From AWTP1-9 sp035703165 (GTDB lineage Bacteria; Bacteroidota; Bacteroidia; Chitinophagales; Chitinophagaceae), in assembly GCA_035703165.1 (NCBI GenBank), contig DASSYR010000082.1, forward strand, positions 1-64,000: a DNA stretch of 64,000 bases, written 5' to 3'. Positions 55,841 to 62,797 of this stretch are shown here, piece after piece (within the stretch, counting starts at the first letter, position 1; the number at the start of each line of letters is the position of its first letter). The translations under genes and the position numbers were made by a program. A model generated the notes under the pieces. That model was not told where the DNA came from. It worked only from the letters and a program-made list of their open reading frames with translations, and ran no database searches.

Positions 55841-56668
55841 TCAAGTGTAAATAGGTGAAAGAATGGAATCGTTGTCCATGTTCTGCTGAATTGCCCAACG
55901 GAAAATTGTCTTGCCTTCTTTTGGGTGTGATGGTTCTAACAAAACGAATGAGTTGGTTCGTAGCTTTTGTAACTTCTCAATTGTCGGGTGAGAAATTTTG
56001 AGCAACTCCAAAAGAAAACCAAGTCGTTTAATTACTGCCTGCGATTTGAATTGCACAGTGTAGTCGTAAAGTTTATTGAAATCAATTTTGTCTTTTGACT
56101 TGTGAATTGCTTTGACAATTTCCGTTATGCCTCCTGCATAAGCTGGTTTAAACAAACAGTCAACAAAAGTTTTTTCAAGGTCTGAACATTGAACTTTATT
56201 GAAGCTGTCAATCCATGTTTTTTTGTTTCCAAAAAAATGGTCTTTGTTGTGGTAAATAAACTGAAAGGGAATTCCTTTTACTTTCAGTGTTGAAGGTTTG
56301 ATTTGTTTACTCACCACAATTTGTTCTTTCAAATTTGGCTGCGTTGTCAAACTGTGAACTTGCAATGCAGAAAAATACCCGATGTAATAATTCGCATCTC
56401 CTACAAGATATTGCGAAAGCAAATGCCAGTCGGGCATAAATGTTTTTGCATCCTGCTCAAACGGAATGATGTAGTAAAGACCATCCTTTATTCTCATAAG
56501 CAATCCACGCTTTACCATCTTCCCAAGCATTCGCTTAACAGAATCTTTTGAAGATTCTTCAAGGAGTTTGTAAGCATCTTCAGTAGTGAAACACTTTATG
56601 CTTTTGCCATGAAGCTTATCCAACAAAAAAGCCACAGGATAGGACAACTTTTTATCTTTGATAGACAT
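55841..56668 (-). CDS. AbiEi-type antitoxin / transcriptional regulator
   Basis: A 275-residue AbiEi antitoxin. The N-terminal winged helix reads FTTEDAYKLLEESSKDSVKR, KMVKRGLLMRIKDGLYYI. The C-terminal antitoxin domain has YYIGYFSALQVHSLT and CSDLEKTFVDCLFKPAYAGG. AbiEi represses its own operon by binding inverted repeats; here a GTGTCA dyad lies right at the predicted start of transcription. Cognate partner of the downstream nucleotidyltransferase. Confidence 0.92.
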   Translation of the reverse strand: MSIKDKKLSYPVAFLLDKLHGKSIKCFTTEDAYKLLEESSKDSVKRMLGKMVKRGLLMRIKDGLYYIIPFEQDAKTFMPDWHLLSQYLVGDANYYIGYFSALQVHSLTTQPNLKEQIVVSKQIKPSTLKVKGIPFQFIYHNKDHFFGNKKTWIDSFNKVQCSDLEKTFVDCLFKPAYAGGITEIVKAIHKSKDKIDFNKLYDYTVQFKSQAVIKRLGFLLELLKISHPTIEKLQKLRTNSFVLLEPSHPKEGKTIFRWAIQQNMDNDSILSPIYT

Positions 56669-56671
56669 TTG

Positions 56672-56689
56672 GTGTCACTTATTTGACAC
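56672..56689. promoter_or_regulatory. AbiEi operator dyad
   Basis: GTGTCA (56672-56677) and TGACAC (56684-56689), perfect six-base arms with a six-base spacer, covering about -3 to +15 of the predicted abiEi transcript, just downstream of the -7 element. Confidence 0.65.
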
Positions 56690-56691
56690 TG

Positions 56692-56721
56692 CAAAGATAT
56701 AAATCATAAGTAAATAAGCAA
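56692..56721 (-). promoter_or_regulatory. Promoter of the AbiEi-AbiEii operon
   Basis: On the minus strand TTG (complement 56719-56721), 19 bases, then perfect TATCTTTG (complement 56692-56699). The leader would be about 20 bases. This is one of the best promoter matches in the window. Confidence 0.7.
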
Positions 56722-56730
56722 GGGAAAATG

Positions 56731-56910
56731 TCAATTTTGAAAAGTGAGAAGGGTAATTCCGCCAAAGTCGCCAAGTTTTACGGTCTGTTCAAGACCTAAA
56801 AAATCTTTTGAAGTGCCTTGCATGATGGTAGAAATCCATCTTGAAAGTGGGGTTGCAGTTTCAACATAGTCAGAGCCACTGCTGTCAATTATTTCAAATT
56901 GTCCACAAAA
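56731..56910 (-). pseudogene. C-terminal coding remnant of an unidentified gene
   Basis: A minus-strand frame of 59 codons with no start reads FCGQFEIIDSSGSDYVETA, later LSRWISTIMQGTSKDFLGLE, and ends KLGDFGGITLLTFQN before TGA. Composition is clearly protein-like, and it begins right after a TAG at complement 56911-56913. It looks like the surviving 3' end of a deleted gene. Family not recognised. The remaining 56911-57032 holds part of a cassette-type palindromic segment. Confidence 0.45.
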
Positions 56911-57006
56911 CTAAAAATAGCTGCCCGGCATAAAGCTTGCAATGTTTTTACTGCTAAACTACATCAGCCATTTTTCTGGTTGAGGGGTTGTACAACAGTG
57001 ACCCAT

Positions 57007-57548
57007 GTTAGCAGCAGGTTTAAAATACAAGGTTAGTGTCGCCAATCCCAAGGAGCAATTGCATTGCTGTCGGACCAAAGCATAACATGCTTATTTCGTG
57101 CCTCATCCTCAGCATCTGAAAAATTTTGGTTGTCAGAATATTGCTTATAATGCCAAGCCAACCCTCTCTTAACAAGTTCAAGATTTATATTAATGGTATC
57201 TTGAGCAAAAATTGTTGCAATTAATCTCCCGTATGGATCCCATTCACCTTCGGTTTCTATTGTAACGCTGTCAGAAAGGCATTCATTTGATACAAACTCT
57301 GTCGCTTCATCTCCAAAAGGTTGATCATTTTCAGGACAATCAATATCTGCTAACCTAATTCTATATGATTTATCATTGAATAAGACATCTACGGTATCAC
57401 CATCTATTACAGTAATGACTTTTGCTTTAAATATAGGAGGTAGTTTAGTAGGCGAACTACAGCCAAGAAATGTTAATAGTAGAAATAAGATGTATCTTTT
57501 GAAGTTGCTCATTAGAATTACAGAGTGTAAAAGAAACTTGCTGCCAAC
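57007..57548 (-). mobile_element. Cassette-like unit 3 (thermonuclease-like gene)
   Basis: GTTAGCAGCAGGTTT (57007-57021) and AAACTTGCTGCCAAC (57534-57548) are inverted copies of each other (13 of 15) bracketing the thermonuclease-like gene. Together with units 1 and 2 this suggests an integron-type gene cassette with start and end core sites. Confidence 0.45.
57033..57512 (-). CDS. Thermonuclease-like (SNase fold) lipoprotein
   Basis: A 159-residue exported protein with a lipobox (LTFLGCSSP) and a staphylococcal-nuclease fold. Motifs: VITVIDGDTVDVLF (metal-binding Asp pair), YRIRLADIDCPE (Arg and Asp), and DPYGRLIATIF near the end. Such proteins cleave DNA/RNA outside the cytoplasm, possibly for nucleic-acid scavenging or defence. 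It lies alone in a cassette-like unit bordered by TGCTGCYAAC inverted repeats. Confidence 0.88.
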   Translation of the reverse strand: MSNFKRYILFLLLTFLGCSSPTKLPPIFKAKVITVIDGDTVDVLFNDKSYRIRLADIDCPENDQPFGDEATEFVSNECLSDSVTIETEGEWDPYGRLIATIFAQDTININLELVKRGLAWHYKQYSDNQNFSDAEDEARNKHVMLWSDSNAIAPWDWRH

Positions 57549-57739
57549 GGCCAGAGCTTTGCGTTTGTTTGGGAATTTGAAAATCGTCAGCCCGTAACCG
57601 CAGCTAAATTTATAATTAAAAATTCATTGTTTATTCTATTGCTCGGCGTTATTCGTCGGCTGGAACTGAAGATGATTAGCGAACGGGACGATGAGTGTTT
57701 GTAGGTCGCCCCGCCATATTGCCAAACCGCCTGTTGTAT
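57542..57739 (-). repeat. attC-like intergenic segment A
   Basis: The ~200-base segment between units 3 and 2 begins CCAAC (57544-57548) and ends GTTGTAT (57733-57739), with partly complementary arms (TTTGCG, CCCGCC/GGCGGG types). Orientation on the minus strand would be TACATACAAC ... GTTGGCA. It has the AAC...GTT ends of an attC site but is longer than usual and has degenerate core sites. The small frames inside it (for example 57676-57876) look spurious. Confidence 0.35.
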
Positions 57740-58551
57740 GTAGCTTTTCGTCTGTCAGTTTTTTTGGTGACGTGTGGGCGGATTGAACTTTTGCCATAGT
57801 TCGTTAGCGTCCTCGCAACGGCGACTATGACTTTCGGGAACCGAACTCTTTTCGTTAGCGTAGCCCTATTTGTCAAGTTTAGTCCACCCTGTCACCAAAT
57901 TTTATAACGCCAAACTGTTTTATAGTTTGTTTAAAAGTGTCAAATGTTATGTTGTTGTTTTTAAGAAATAGAAATCCACGAACAAGGTCAACGGTTGTTA
58001 TGATACCGTACTGGCTTGCCACCGCATATTCATGTTTGTTTTTGTCAATAGGGTTTCTATTTCTGTTATGGTACAACTTTGAATTGTCGTGGTTAATAAT
58101 TGTCAAGCCAAATACAGGTAGCTTACTTTTAATAATGTTAGCTCTGTGGTCAATGTACTTTTTGATTTGGTTTAGCTCGGCATCTGGTGGCACTGAATAT
58201 TTAGTTCCTTTGCACTCGGCAAGTATTAGGCAGTCGTCGCACCAAATTTGCAAATCTTCTCGTTTTGGTCGCACATTAACAAGGTGTCTAACCTCTTTAA
58301 ACCCCGCTGACTTGAATAAGAGTTTTGCTGATTTTTCAATAATTGTGTCTTGTCCACCAACGCTAATAATGTCAGTAAGAAATTTGTATTTGGCTTCTAC
58401 GGTTTTTAATTTTCTGTCAACAGTCCGAAGTTGTTTGGCGATTGCTTTATGTTCAGCAATTAGTTTTTTAACATCGTCAAAGTCTTTGGTGATATGTCGC
58501 AGAAGTTTAAGATGGTCGCTCATTAGTGGTTGTCATAAAGTTACATACAAC
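57733..58551 (-). mobile_element. Cassette-like unit 2 (214-residue nuclease-like gene)
   Basis: GTTGTATGTA (57733-57742) and TACATACAAC (58542-58551) are perfect inverted copies that bracket one gene; the sequence is different from the brackets of the neighbouring units, as expected for individual cassettes. Confidence 0.45.
57879..58523 (-). CDS. PD-(D/E)xK nuclease-like protein with N-terminal coiled coil
   Basis: A 214-residue protein of no named family that I recognise. Residues ~10-48 are a basic coiled coil (KAIAKQLRTVDRKLKTVEAK). A helical segment (IIEKSAKLLFKSAGFKEVRH) is then followed by EDLQIWCDDCLILAECKGTK, which gives the D90...E103-x-K105 pattern of PD-(D/E)xK nucleases, and LNQIKKYIDHRANI supplies the usual helix. 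A restriction-like or defence nuclease is the natural reading. Alone in a cassette-like unit. Confidence 0.72.
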   Translation of the reverse strand: MSDHLKLLRHITKDFDDVKKLIAEHKAIAKQLRTVDRKLKTVEAKYKFLTDIISVGGQDTIIEKSAKLLFKSAGFKEVRHLVNVRPKREDLQIWCDDCLILAECKGTKYSVPPDAELNQIKKYIDHRANIIKSKLPVFGLTIINHDNSKLYHNRNRNPIDKNKHEYAVASQYGIITTVDLVRGFLFLKNNNITFDTFKQTIKQFGVIKFGDRVD

Positions 58552-58745
58552 GAGCAGGTATTGCCGAAGTGCAGGAAATAGAATTACGTCCGCCCCGGCT
58601 AACTGCTGTTGAGTAAAGATAAAAAGTTGATGGTATATTCTACAGCTAAATTTTTAATGTCCAGCTGGATATGCAGCCCAGCAGAATTACAAGAGTTGAA
58701 ACACGGCTTCCGTCAGCCTGCATTTTGGCAATACCCTTGTTATGC
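58545..58745 (-). repeat. attC-like intergenic segment B, imperfect palindrome
   Basis: Segment between units 2 and 1. Its ends are complementary: TACAACGAGCAGGTATTGCC (from 58546) continuing GAAGTGCAGG to 58575 pairs with CCTGCATTTTGGCAATACCC (58717-58736) continuing TTGTTATGC. About 140 bases separate the arms. Ends AAC and GTT match attC logic; the length is longer than typical attC sites. Confidence 0.45.
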
Positions 58746-59375
58746 ACAGGCGTTTAGCTTAAATTTTTGTGCAAACATTTCAGAAAGGAAAAAATATGAA
58801 ATCTTGTCTTGAGGTTTCTCAGTCTTTGGTTTGAGAATGAATTCTATTTTGTCTCTGTCAACCGCTATTAATCCAATGTTATGATTTTTTAGTAATTCAA
58901 TATCAACTCTATGAATACCCGATTTTGGAAACGCTAAATATGATTTCTCAGAAAAAAACTTATAACGTAATGCCTGATAAAATCCAGATTTCCAGTCCTT
59001 GAGCTTAGCCTCAATTGAAATTAATTTATTAGTATGCGGCTTGTAGTTCCTAGTGGTCTTAATCTCTATGCCTTCAAAATAAATGTACTCTTCATATTCA
59101 AGCAGTTTCAAAAGCTTTTTCAATTTGATTTTATCGTATTGTCCGTTGCTTAAAGAGTCAGCTTTTACTGTTTTATTCTTGTCAAATAAATTAACAAATA
59201 AGGCCATAGTCCCATAATCATTAAAAAACAACCTTTCCTCTGAAAGTTTCGTAGAAAACACTAAGTCAGCAACGCCGTTACCAGTATTGAATTCGGTTGT
59301 AATGTATTCTGTATTAAAAACTTTAGTTAAGTTTTTAACTAATACAGGTATCATATCTCTTTCGTATCTAAACAT
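58740..59375 (-). CDS. PD-(D/E)xK nuclease-like partner of the kinase
   Basis: A 211-residue protein, three bases downstream of the kinase stop, so co-translated. The pattern NGVADLVF (D37), SIEAKLKDWKSG (E122-A-K124) and FYQALRYKFF (Q134) is that of PD-(D/E)xK nucleases, with a basic helical insertion between D37 and E122 (YDKIKLKKLLKLLEYEEYIY) that may be a winged helix. LAFPKSGIHR and GLIAVDRDKIEFI complete the fold. Not a family that I can name. Probable effector or DNA-recognition component of the operon. Confidence 0.7.
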   Translation of the reverse strand: MFRYERDMIPVLVKNLTKVFNTEYITTEFNTGNGVADLVFSTKLSEERLFFNDYGTMALFVNLFDKNKTVKADSLSNGQYDKIKLKKLLKLLEYEEYIYFEGIEIKTTRNYKPHTNKLISIEAKLKDWKSGFYQALRYKFFSEKSYLAFPKSGIHRVDIELLKNHNIGLIAVDRDKIEFILKPKTEKPQDKISYFFLSEMFAQKFKLNACA

Positions 59376-59378
59376 ATT

Positions 59379-61427
59379 TTATTTAATATTTTCGAAAACT
59401 TTTTTCCAATTAAATAGGTGTTTGTAGTCGTCTCTTTTATAAACGGCAGTAAGTCGCTGATAATTGTAGATTGCAGCATCTATCCGTTTCAAAAAATATT
59501 CATGTGCATTTGAAGTGTTTTTAATTATTTCAACTTCACGATTCATAGAATAAAGATAGTGTAGTTTATTATTTTGTGCCTTAATTACATCTTCTGCTGG
59601 CTTTCCATTACAAAATGGGCAAGTACATGCACCCAATACATTAGATATCTGATTTAACCTTGTTGGCGTTTTTTTCTCAATGGGCACTGTCCCTAAAAGT
59701 TCCGGAAAGTAATATCGCTCATAGAGATTGTATCCAGCACCAGCCTCTTTATGTAATTCTTCAGAGAAACTTTCAAATCTTGCAGCACCGGATGAAAAGC
59801 CAGACAACCCTAACGAAATTAAGCCTAGGCCTAAGCTATTTAGTCTTCCAGCAATTACCGGCCTACCAGTAAAACGTTGTAACCTTAGTAGGGTGTCAAC
59901 ATAATGATATATGACTACATCTGTTGCGTCCTTATCTATACCATCAGCGTAAACAATATAACCATCGCATTCGTGTGCAGAATAATAGTTTAATAAGTCA
60001 CTTTTATATTGGTTGTCGGTTAGACTACTACTATTTATACATATGCCAGCATATAGTTTTTTATCCTTGTAAGCGGCAACAGAATTTTTGTAGTCAATGC
60101 TTTCTTTAAGCAATTTTATATCTAAATCAAACCATTGTTCAACGGGGTTTTGTTTATATGTCGGGAGTACTGTTGTATTATGTGTGTAGTGGTAGGGAGA
60201 TACAAAAATATCAGCACCAAGATTGGCTTCTTCGTCAATTACAAGCTTAACATAATCCTGTTGTTTTTTATAAGTATTTAGATAGGCAGGGGTAATAACT
60301 TCGAAATTTTTAGGACAATATGGTAATTTTTTTAACCCTTCTCTGTCTGTATATGTGTCATAAGCAAAACGGACAGTCTCTGGGTCAATGATTCTTACGA
60401 ATTGATTTCCTTGAATTAATTGCAATAATTTCTTTTGCTGAAACTGGTGGATTGCAGGAAAATCAACATACATTTTTTCGTCGGATATTTTAAGATATTC
60501 TTCCAGGGCCGAGCCGTCATTCCAAAGTCGTAGAACAAATTTCGGGCTAGTGTCGTATTCTCTTAATGGTGTTGAATCATCAGAATTAAAAACAGTAATT
60601 AATTCATCGATATTTAAATAACGTTGATAAGGATTTTTTTCAAGTAGCTTAAAAATAATATTTTCAAATTTATTAGTAATCGTAGAAAAATATTTTCTAG
60701 GGGGAACTGGACTTTCGTTTTTTATTTTGTCAATAAGTTCTGGAAGATTGGTAAATTCATAAGGAACTTTTGAAGTAAGCATTTCATAAAAGATTACCCC
60801 CAAAGTATAAAGGTCGCTACGTTTATCAATGTGTTTGCTATCTGTAATTTGTTCTGGTGATGAGTAAAGAGGTGAGCCTAAAAAGTTGCCTGTACTGGTC
60901 AGTGCTGTGTAATCAATTACTTTTGAAATACCATAGTCTAAAATTTTCACTGTATTGCCATTAACAATTATATTCTCTGGTTTCAAATCACGGTGAATAA
61001 TTCCCTTATTTTCGTCAATACCCCTGACTTGATGCAAGCCTTTTATTCCTTCAAGAATATTCTTAAAAATTTCAACAGTCTGTGCCTCATTTGTTAACCC
61101 TTTACTTTTAATAATATTTTGTAAGGTTACTCCTTCTGCATATTCCATTACCAAAAAATATGATGGAACATTCAAGTCACTTCCTTTGAAATCGTCAACA
61201 TATTTTATCAGAAATGGATGACTAACCGTTTTCATAATATCTATTTCTCTTTGAATACGATTATTTTCTCCACTTTGCTTATACTCTTGTAATATATAAT
61301 CTTCTCTAAATACCTTAATTGCATATGTATTATTATCCTTCACGGCTTTGTAAACAGAGCCAAAACCTCCAGCACCAATAAATTCGGTGAAAGTATAACC
61401 ATTTAAAGTCTGATTTATAAGTGCCAT
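59379..61427 (-). CDS. Ser/Thr protein kinase with C-terminal TIM-barrel/TGT-like zinc domain
   Basis: A 682-residue two-part protein. Residues ~10-285 are an intact Hanks-type kinase: glycine loop GAGGFGSV (18-25), Lys38, Glu61, HRDLKPEN (145-152), DYG instead of DFG (164-166), and SPLYSSPEQ. Residues ~300-682 resemble an alpha/beta barrel (ADIFVSPYHYTHN, LYAGICINSSSLT, CDGYIVYADGID, RPVIAGRLNSLGLG) and end in CTCPFC (C601, C603, C606) followed by His623 and AHEYFLKRIDAAI (H642). CxCxxC...H plus that helix recalls the zinc site of tRNA-guanine transglycosylases and their DpdA relatives. The TGT catalytic Asp region (GVDMFDC in TGT) reads GLSGFSSG here, so transglycosylase activity is doubtful. 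The kinase should be active; the role of the rest is open. Confidence 0.8.
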   Translation of the reverse strand: MALINQTLNGYTFTEFIGAGGFGSVYKAVKDNNTYAIKVFREDYILQEYKQSGENNRIQREIDIMKTVSHPFLIKYVDDFKGSDLNVPSYFLVMEYAEGVTLQNIIKSKGLTNEAQTVEIFKNILEGIKGLHQVRGIDENKGIIHRDLKPENIIVNGNTVKILDYGISKVIDYTALTSTGNFLGSPLYSSPEQITDSKHIDKRSDLYTLGVIFYEMLTSKVPYEFTNLPELIDKIKNESPVPPRKYFSTITNKFENIIFKLLEKNPYQRYLNIDELITVFNSDDSTPLREYDTSPKFVLRLWNDGSALEEYLKISDEKMYVDFPAIHQFQQKKLLQLIQGNQFVRIIDPETVRFAYDTYTDREGLKKLPYCPKNFEVITPAYLNTYKKQQDYVKLVIDEEANLGADIFVSPYHYTHNTTVLPTYKQNPVEQWFDLDIKLLKESIDYKNSVAAYKDKKLYAGICINSSSLTDNQYKSDLLNYYSAHECDGYIVYADGIDKDATDVVIYHYVDTLLRLQRFTGRPVIAGRLNSLGLGLISLGLSGFSSGAARFESFSEELHKEAGAGYNLYERYYFPELLGTVPIEKKTPTRLNQISNVLGACTCPFCNGKPAEDVIKAQNNKLHYLYSMNREVEIIKNTSNAHEYFLKRIDAAIYNYQRLTAVYKRDDYKHLFNWKKVFENIK

Positions 61428-62105
61428 GTCTTGTCTGTTTTTTTTAGTTTAGGGTGTCCAATACGCTTGTGCATAACATCCGTATTAACGCATTGCTCTA
61501 ATATCTATTATAGGCTTATTGTTTTGGGGCTAAGTTATACAAGTTTCATAGCGAATTAAAAATATTTAGTAGCACATATATAATTCTCATTTTTCCAAGC
61601 GACAACAAATTAGAAAACTTGAAAATGGTTTTAAAAAAATTTATGTACAATTGTTGCCACGGCTTTAGCACTAATAACGGCGGGCGGTATAATATTTTGA
61701 TATCCGTGTAAAACCCTTTTACAATTAATTCCAACCGCTATCTTTCAAAAACTGCTCTTCCGTGCCAAATTTGTTAGGCAGTGATGCGATAAAGTAGCCT
61801 CAAACATCGCCTGGCTGCCCATCGATAGTGAAAAACATCACCTGCTCGTGAGTATGATACCAATTGGTTATTCACGATTTTTTATTCGATTTTGCATTTA
61901 TGTTAATATAAGATTTCATTGCATAATTTTAGATCAACTAATTCAAATTTCTTAAGGATTTGGGTGTGGCCGGCAACATTCCAACCATTCTGTTTAGGTG
62001 GCTATCAATAATTTGTTTGCGTGGATGTTTTTCGCTATTCAAATCTTGGTGGCCGAACCATTTATTCTGTAAAATAACATATTTAAGCGTTTTTACCTCT
62101 TAAAA
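61428..62105. other. Gene-poor, degraded segment between the kinase operon and DUF6088 gene
   Basis: About 680 bases with no intact gene. It contains the right-hand cassette repeat (61464-61477), a protein-like remnant (61725-61871), and GTTATTAGTG-type elements near 61670-61680 that resemble another site end. The rest is AT-rich with no feature that I can support. Confidence 0.5.
61725..61871 (-). pseudogene. Coding remnant with an internal stop
   Basis: The minus-strand frame reads NWYHTHEQVMFFTIDGQPGD then V, a TGA (complement 61800-61802), then GYFIASLPNKFGTEEQFLKD and SGWN before TAA. The composition on both sides of the TGA is strongly protein-like, so it is probably the broken 3' end of a former gene. 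Family not recognised. Confidence 0.4.
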
Positions 62106-62175
62106 TGTCACCTTTTTTAAAAAATAAGTGACACAAAAAATTGTACTTGTCACCTTTTTTTATAAATTCGTGACA
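62106..62175. promoter_or_regulatory. Twin operator dyads of the DUF6088-AbiEii operon
   Basis: Two copies of TGTCAC-N16-GTGACA: 62106-62133 and 62148-62175, 42 bases apart (four helical turns). The second covers the -7 region and ends one base before the start codon. Strong candidate binding sites for the DUF6088 antitoxin. Confidence 0.75.
62141..62170 (+). promoter_or_regulatory. Promoter of the DUF6088-AbiEii operon
   Basis: TTG (62141-62143), 19 bases, TAAATTCG (62163-62170, one base off TAnnTTTG). The predicted start is at or next to the ATG at 62177, so the mRNA would be leaderless; the operator dyad at 62148-62175 overlaps the promoter. Confidence 0.5.
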
Positions 62176-62176
62176 G

Positions 62177-62797
62177 ATGATTTCTGTACAGCAACATATT
62201 AGTGCGCAGCTGGCCAAGAAACAACCGGGAGACCTGGTATTTCCCACCGATTTCAGGGGAGATGGAACCGAGGTTGCCATTAAACAGGCTTTATCAAGGC
62301 TTTCACGGTCGGGTAAGCTTACCAGGTTGGCGCATGGTATTTATTTTATTCCCAAAACAGACCCGCTCTTAGGCACCATATATCCCACTCTGGAAGAAGT
62401 GGCAAAAATGCTGGCGCAAAAAGAAAAAGTAAACATCAGGCCCGCTGGTGCATACGCTTTGCATAAACTGGGATTAAGCAGCCAGGTGCCAACCAGGCAT
62501 GTTTACATAACGGATGGACCTTCACGACTAATCAGCGTAGGAAAAACAACGATTCAGTTTAAGGCAACGGCCAATAAAAAATTAGCTACCAAAGGCAGCA
62601 TCAGCAGTTTGCTGATACAGGCATTGGAAGAACTGAATTTGCAGGAACTGGATGAAAAGACAACACAAAAAATTCTGGAACTGCTTAAAAAAGAAAAGCC
62701 TAAACTGCTGAAGCATGACTTGACCATTGCCCCTGCACGCATACATGATTTTATTGTAAAACTCTTAAAACAGGCAACAGATGACCGGGTGGCTTAA
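62177..62797 (+). CDS. DUF6088 family AbiEi-like antitoxin/regulator
   Basis: A 206-residue DUF6088 protein. The winged helix reads KQPGDLVFPTDFRGDGTEVA then IKQALSRLSRSGKLTRLAHGIYF, followed by the AbiEi core (VNIRPAGAYALHKLGLSSQ, RHVYITDGPSRLISVG). DUF6088 proteins act as antitoxin and autorepressor of AbiEii-like toxins. The last 17 bases overlap the toxin start, so the two are coupled. Twin dyads upstream are its probable binding sites. Confidence 0.92.
   Translation: MISVQQHISAQLAKKQPGDLVFPTDFRGDGTEVAIKQALSRLSRSGKLTRLAHGIYFIPKTDPLLGTIYPTLEEVAKMLAQKEKVNIRPAGAYALHKLGLSSQVPTRHVYITDGPSRLISVGKTTIQFKATANKKLATKGSISSLLIQALEELNLQELDEKTTQKILELLKKEKPKLLKHDLTIAPARIHDFIVKLLKQATDDRVA

Larger units (their letters stand above)
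58739..61477 (-). mobile_element. Cassette-like unit 1 (kinase/nuclease operon)
   Basis: GTTATGCACAGGCG (58739-58752) and CGCTTGTGCATAAC (61464-61477) are inverted copies (13 of 14 matches) flanking the two-gene operon. The stop codon of the 211-residue gene (TAA in GCATAAC) is inside the left copy, as is common for genes ending in the inverse core of a cassette site. Confidence 0.5.

Noticed and set aside
57676..57876. 66-codon minus-strand frame, Arg/Lys/Thr-rich
   Set aside because: It lies inside the palindromic intergenic segment, starts at a poor codon and has a composition typical of translated non-coding repeats.
56900..61500. Classical mobile integron
   Set aside because: No integrase gene, degenerate GTTRRRY/RYYYAAC cores and over-long sites; only the cassette-like geometry is claimed.
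61760..61874. Alternative minus frame with SRAGDVFHYRWAARRCLRLL
   Set aside because: It overlaps the more convincing remnant frame; it ends quickly and I could not extend the similarity, so it is probably coincidental.
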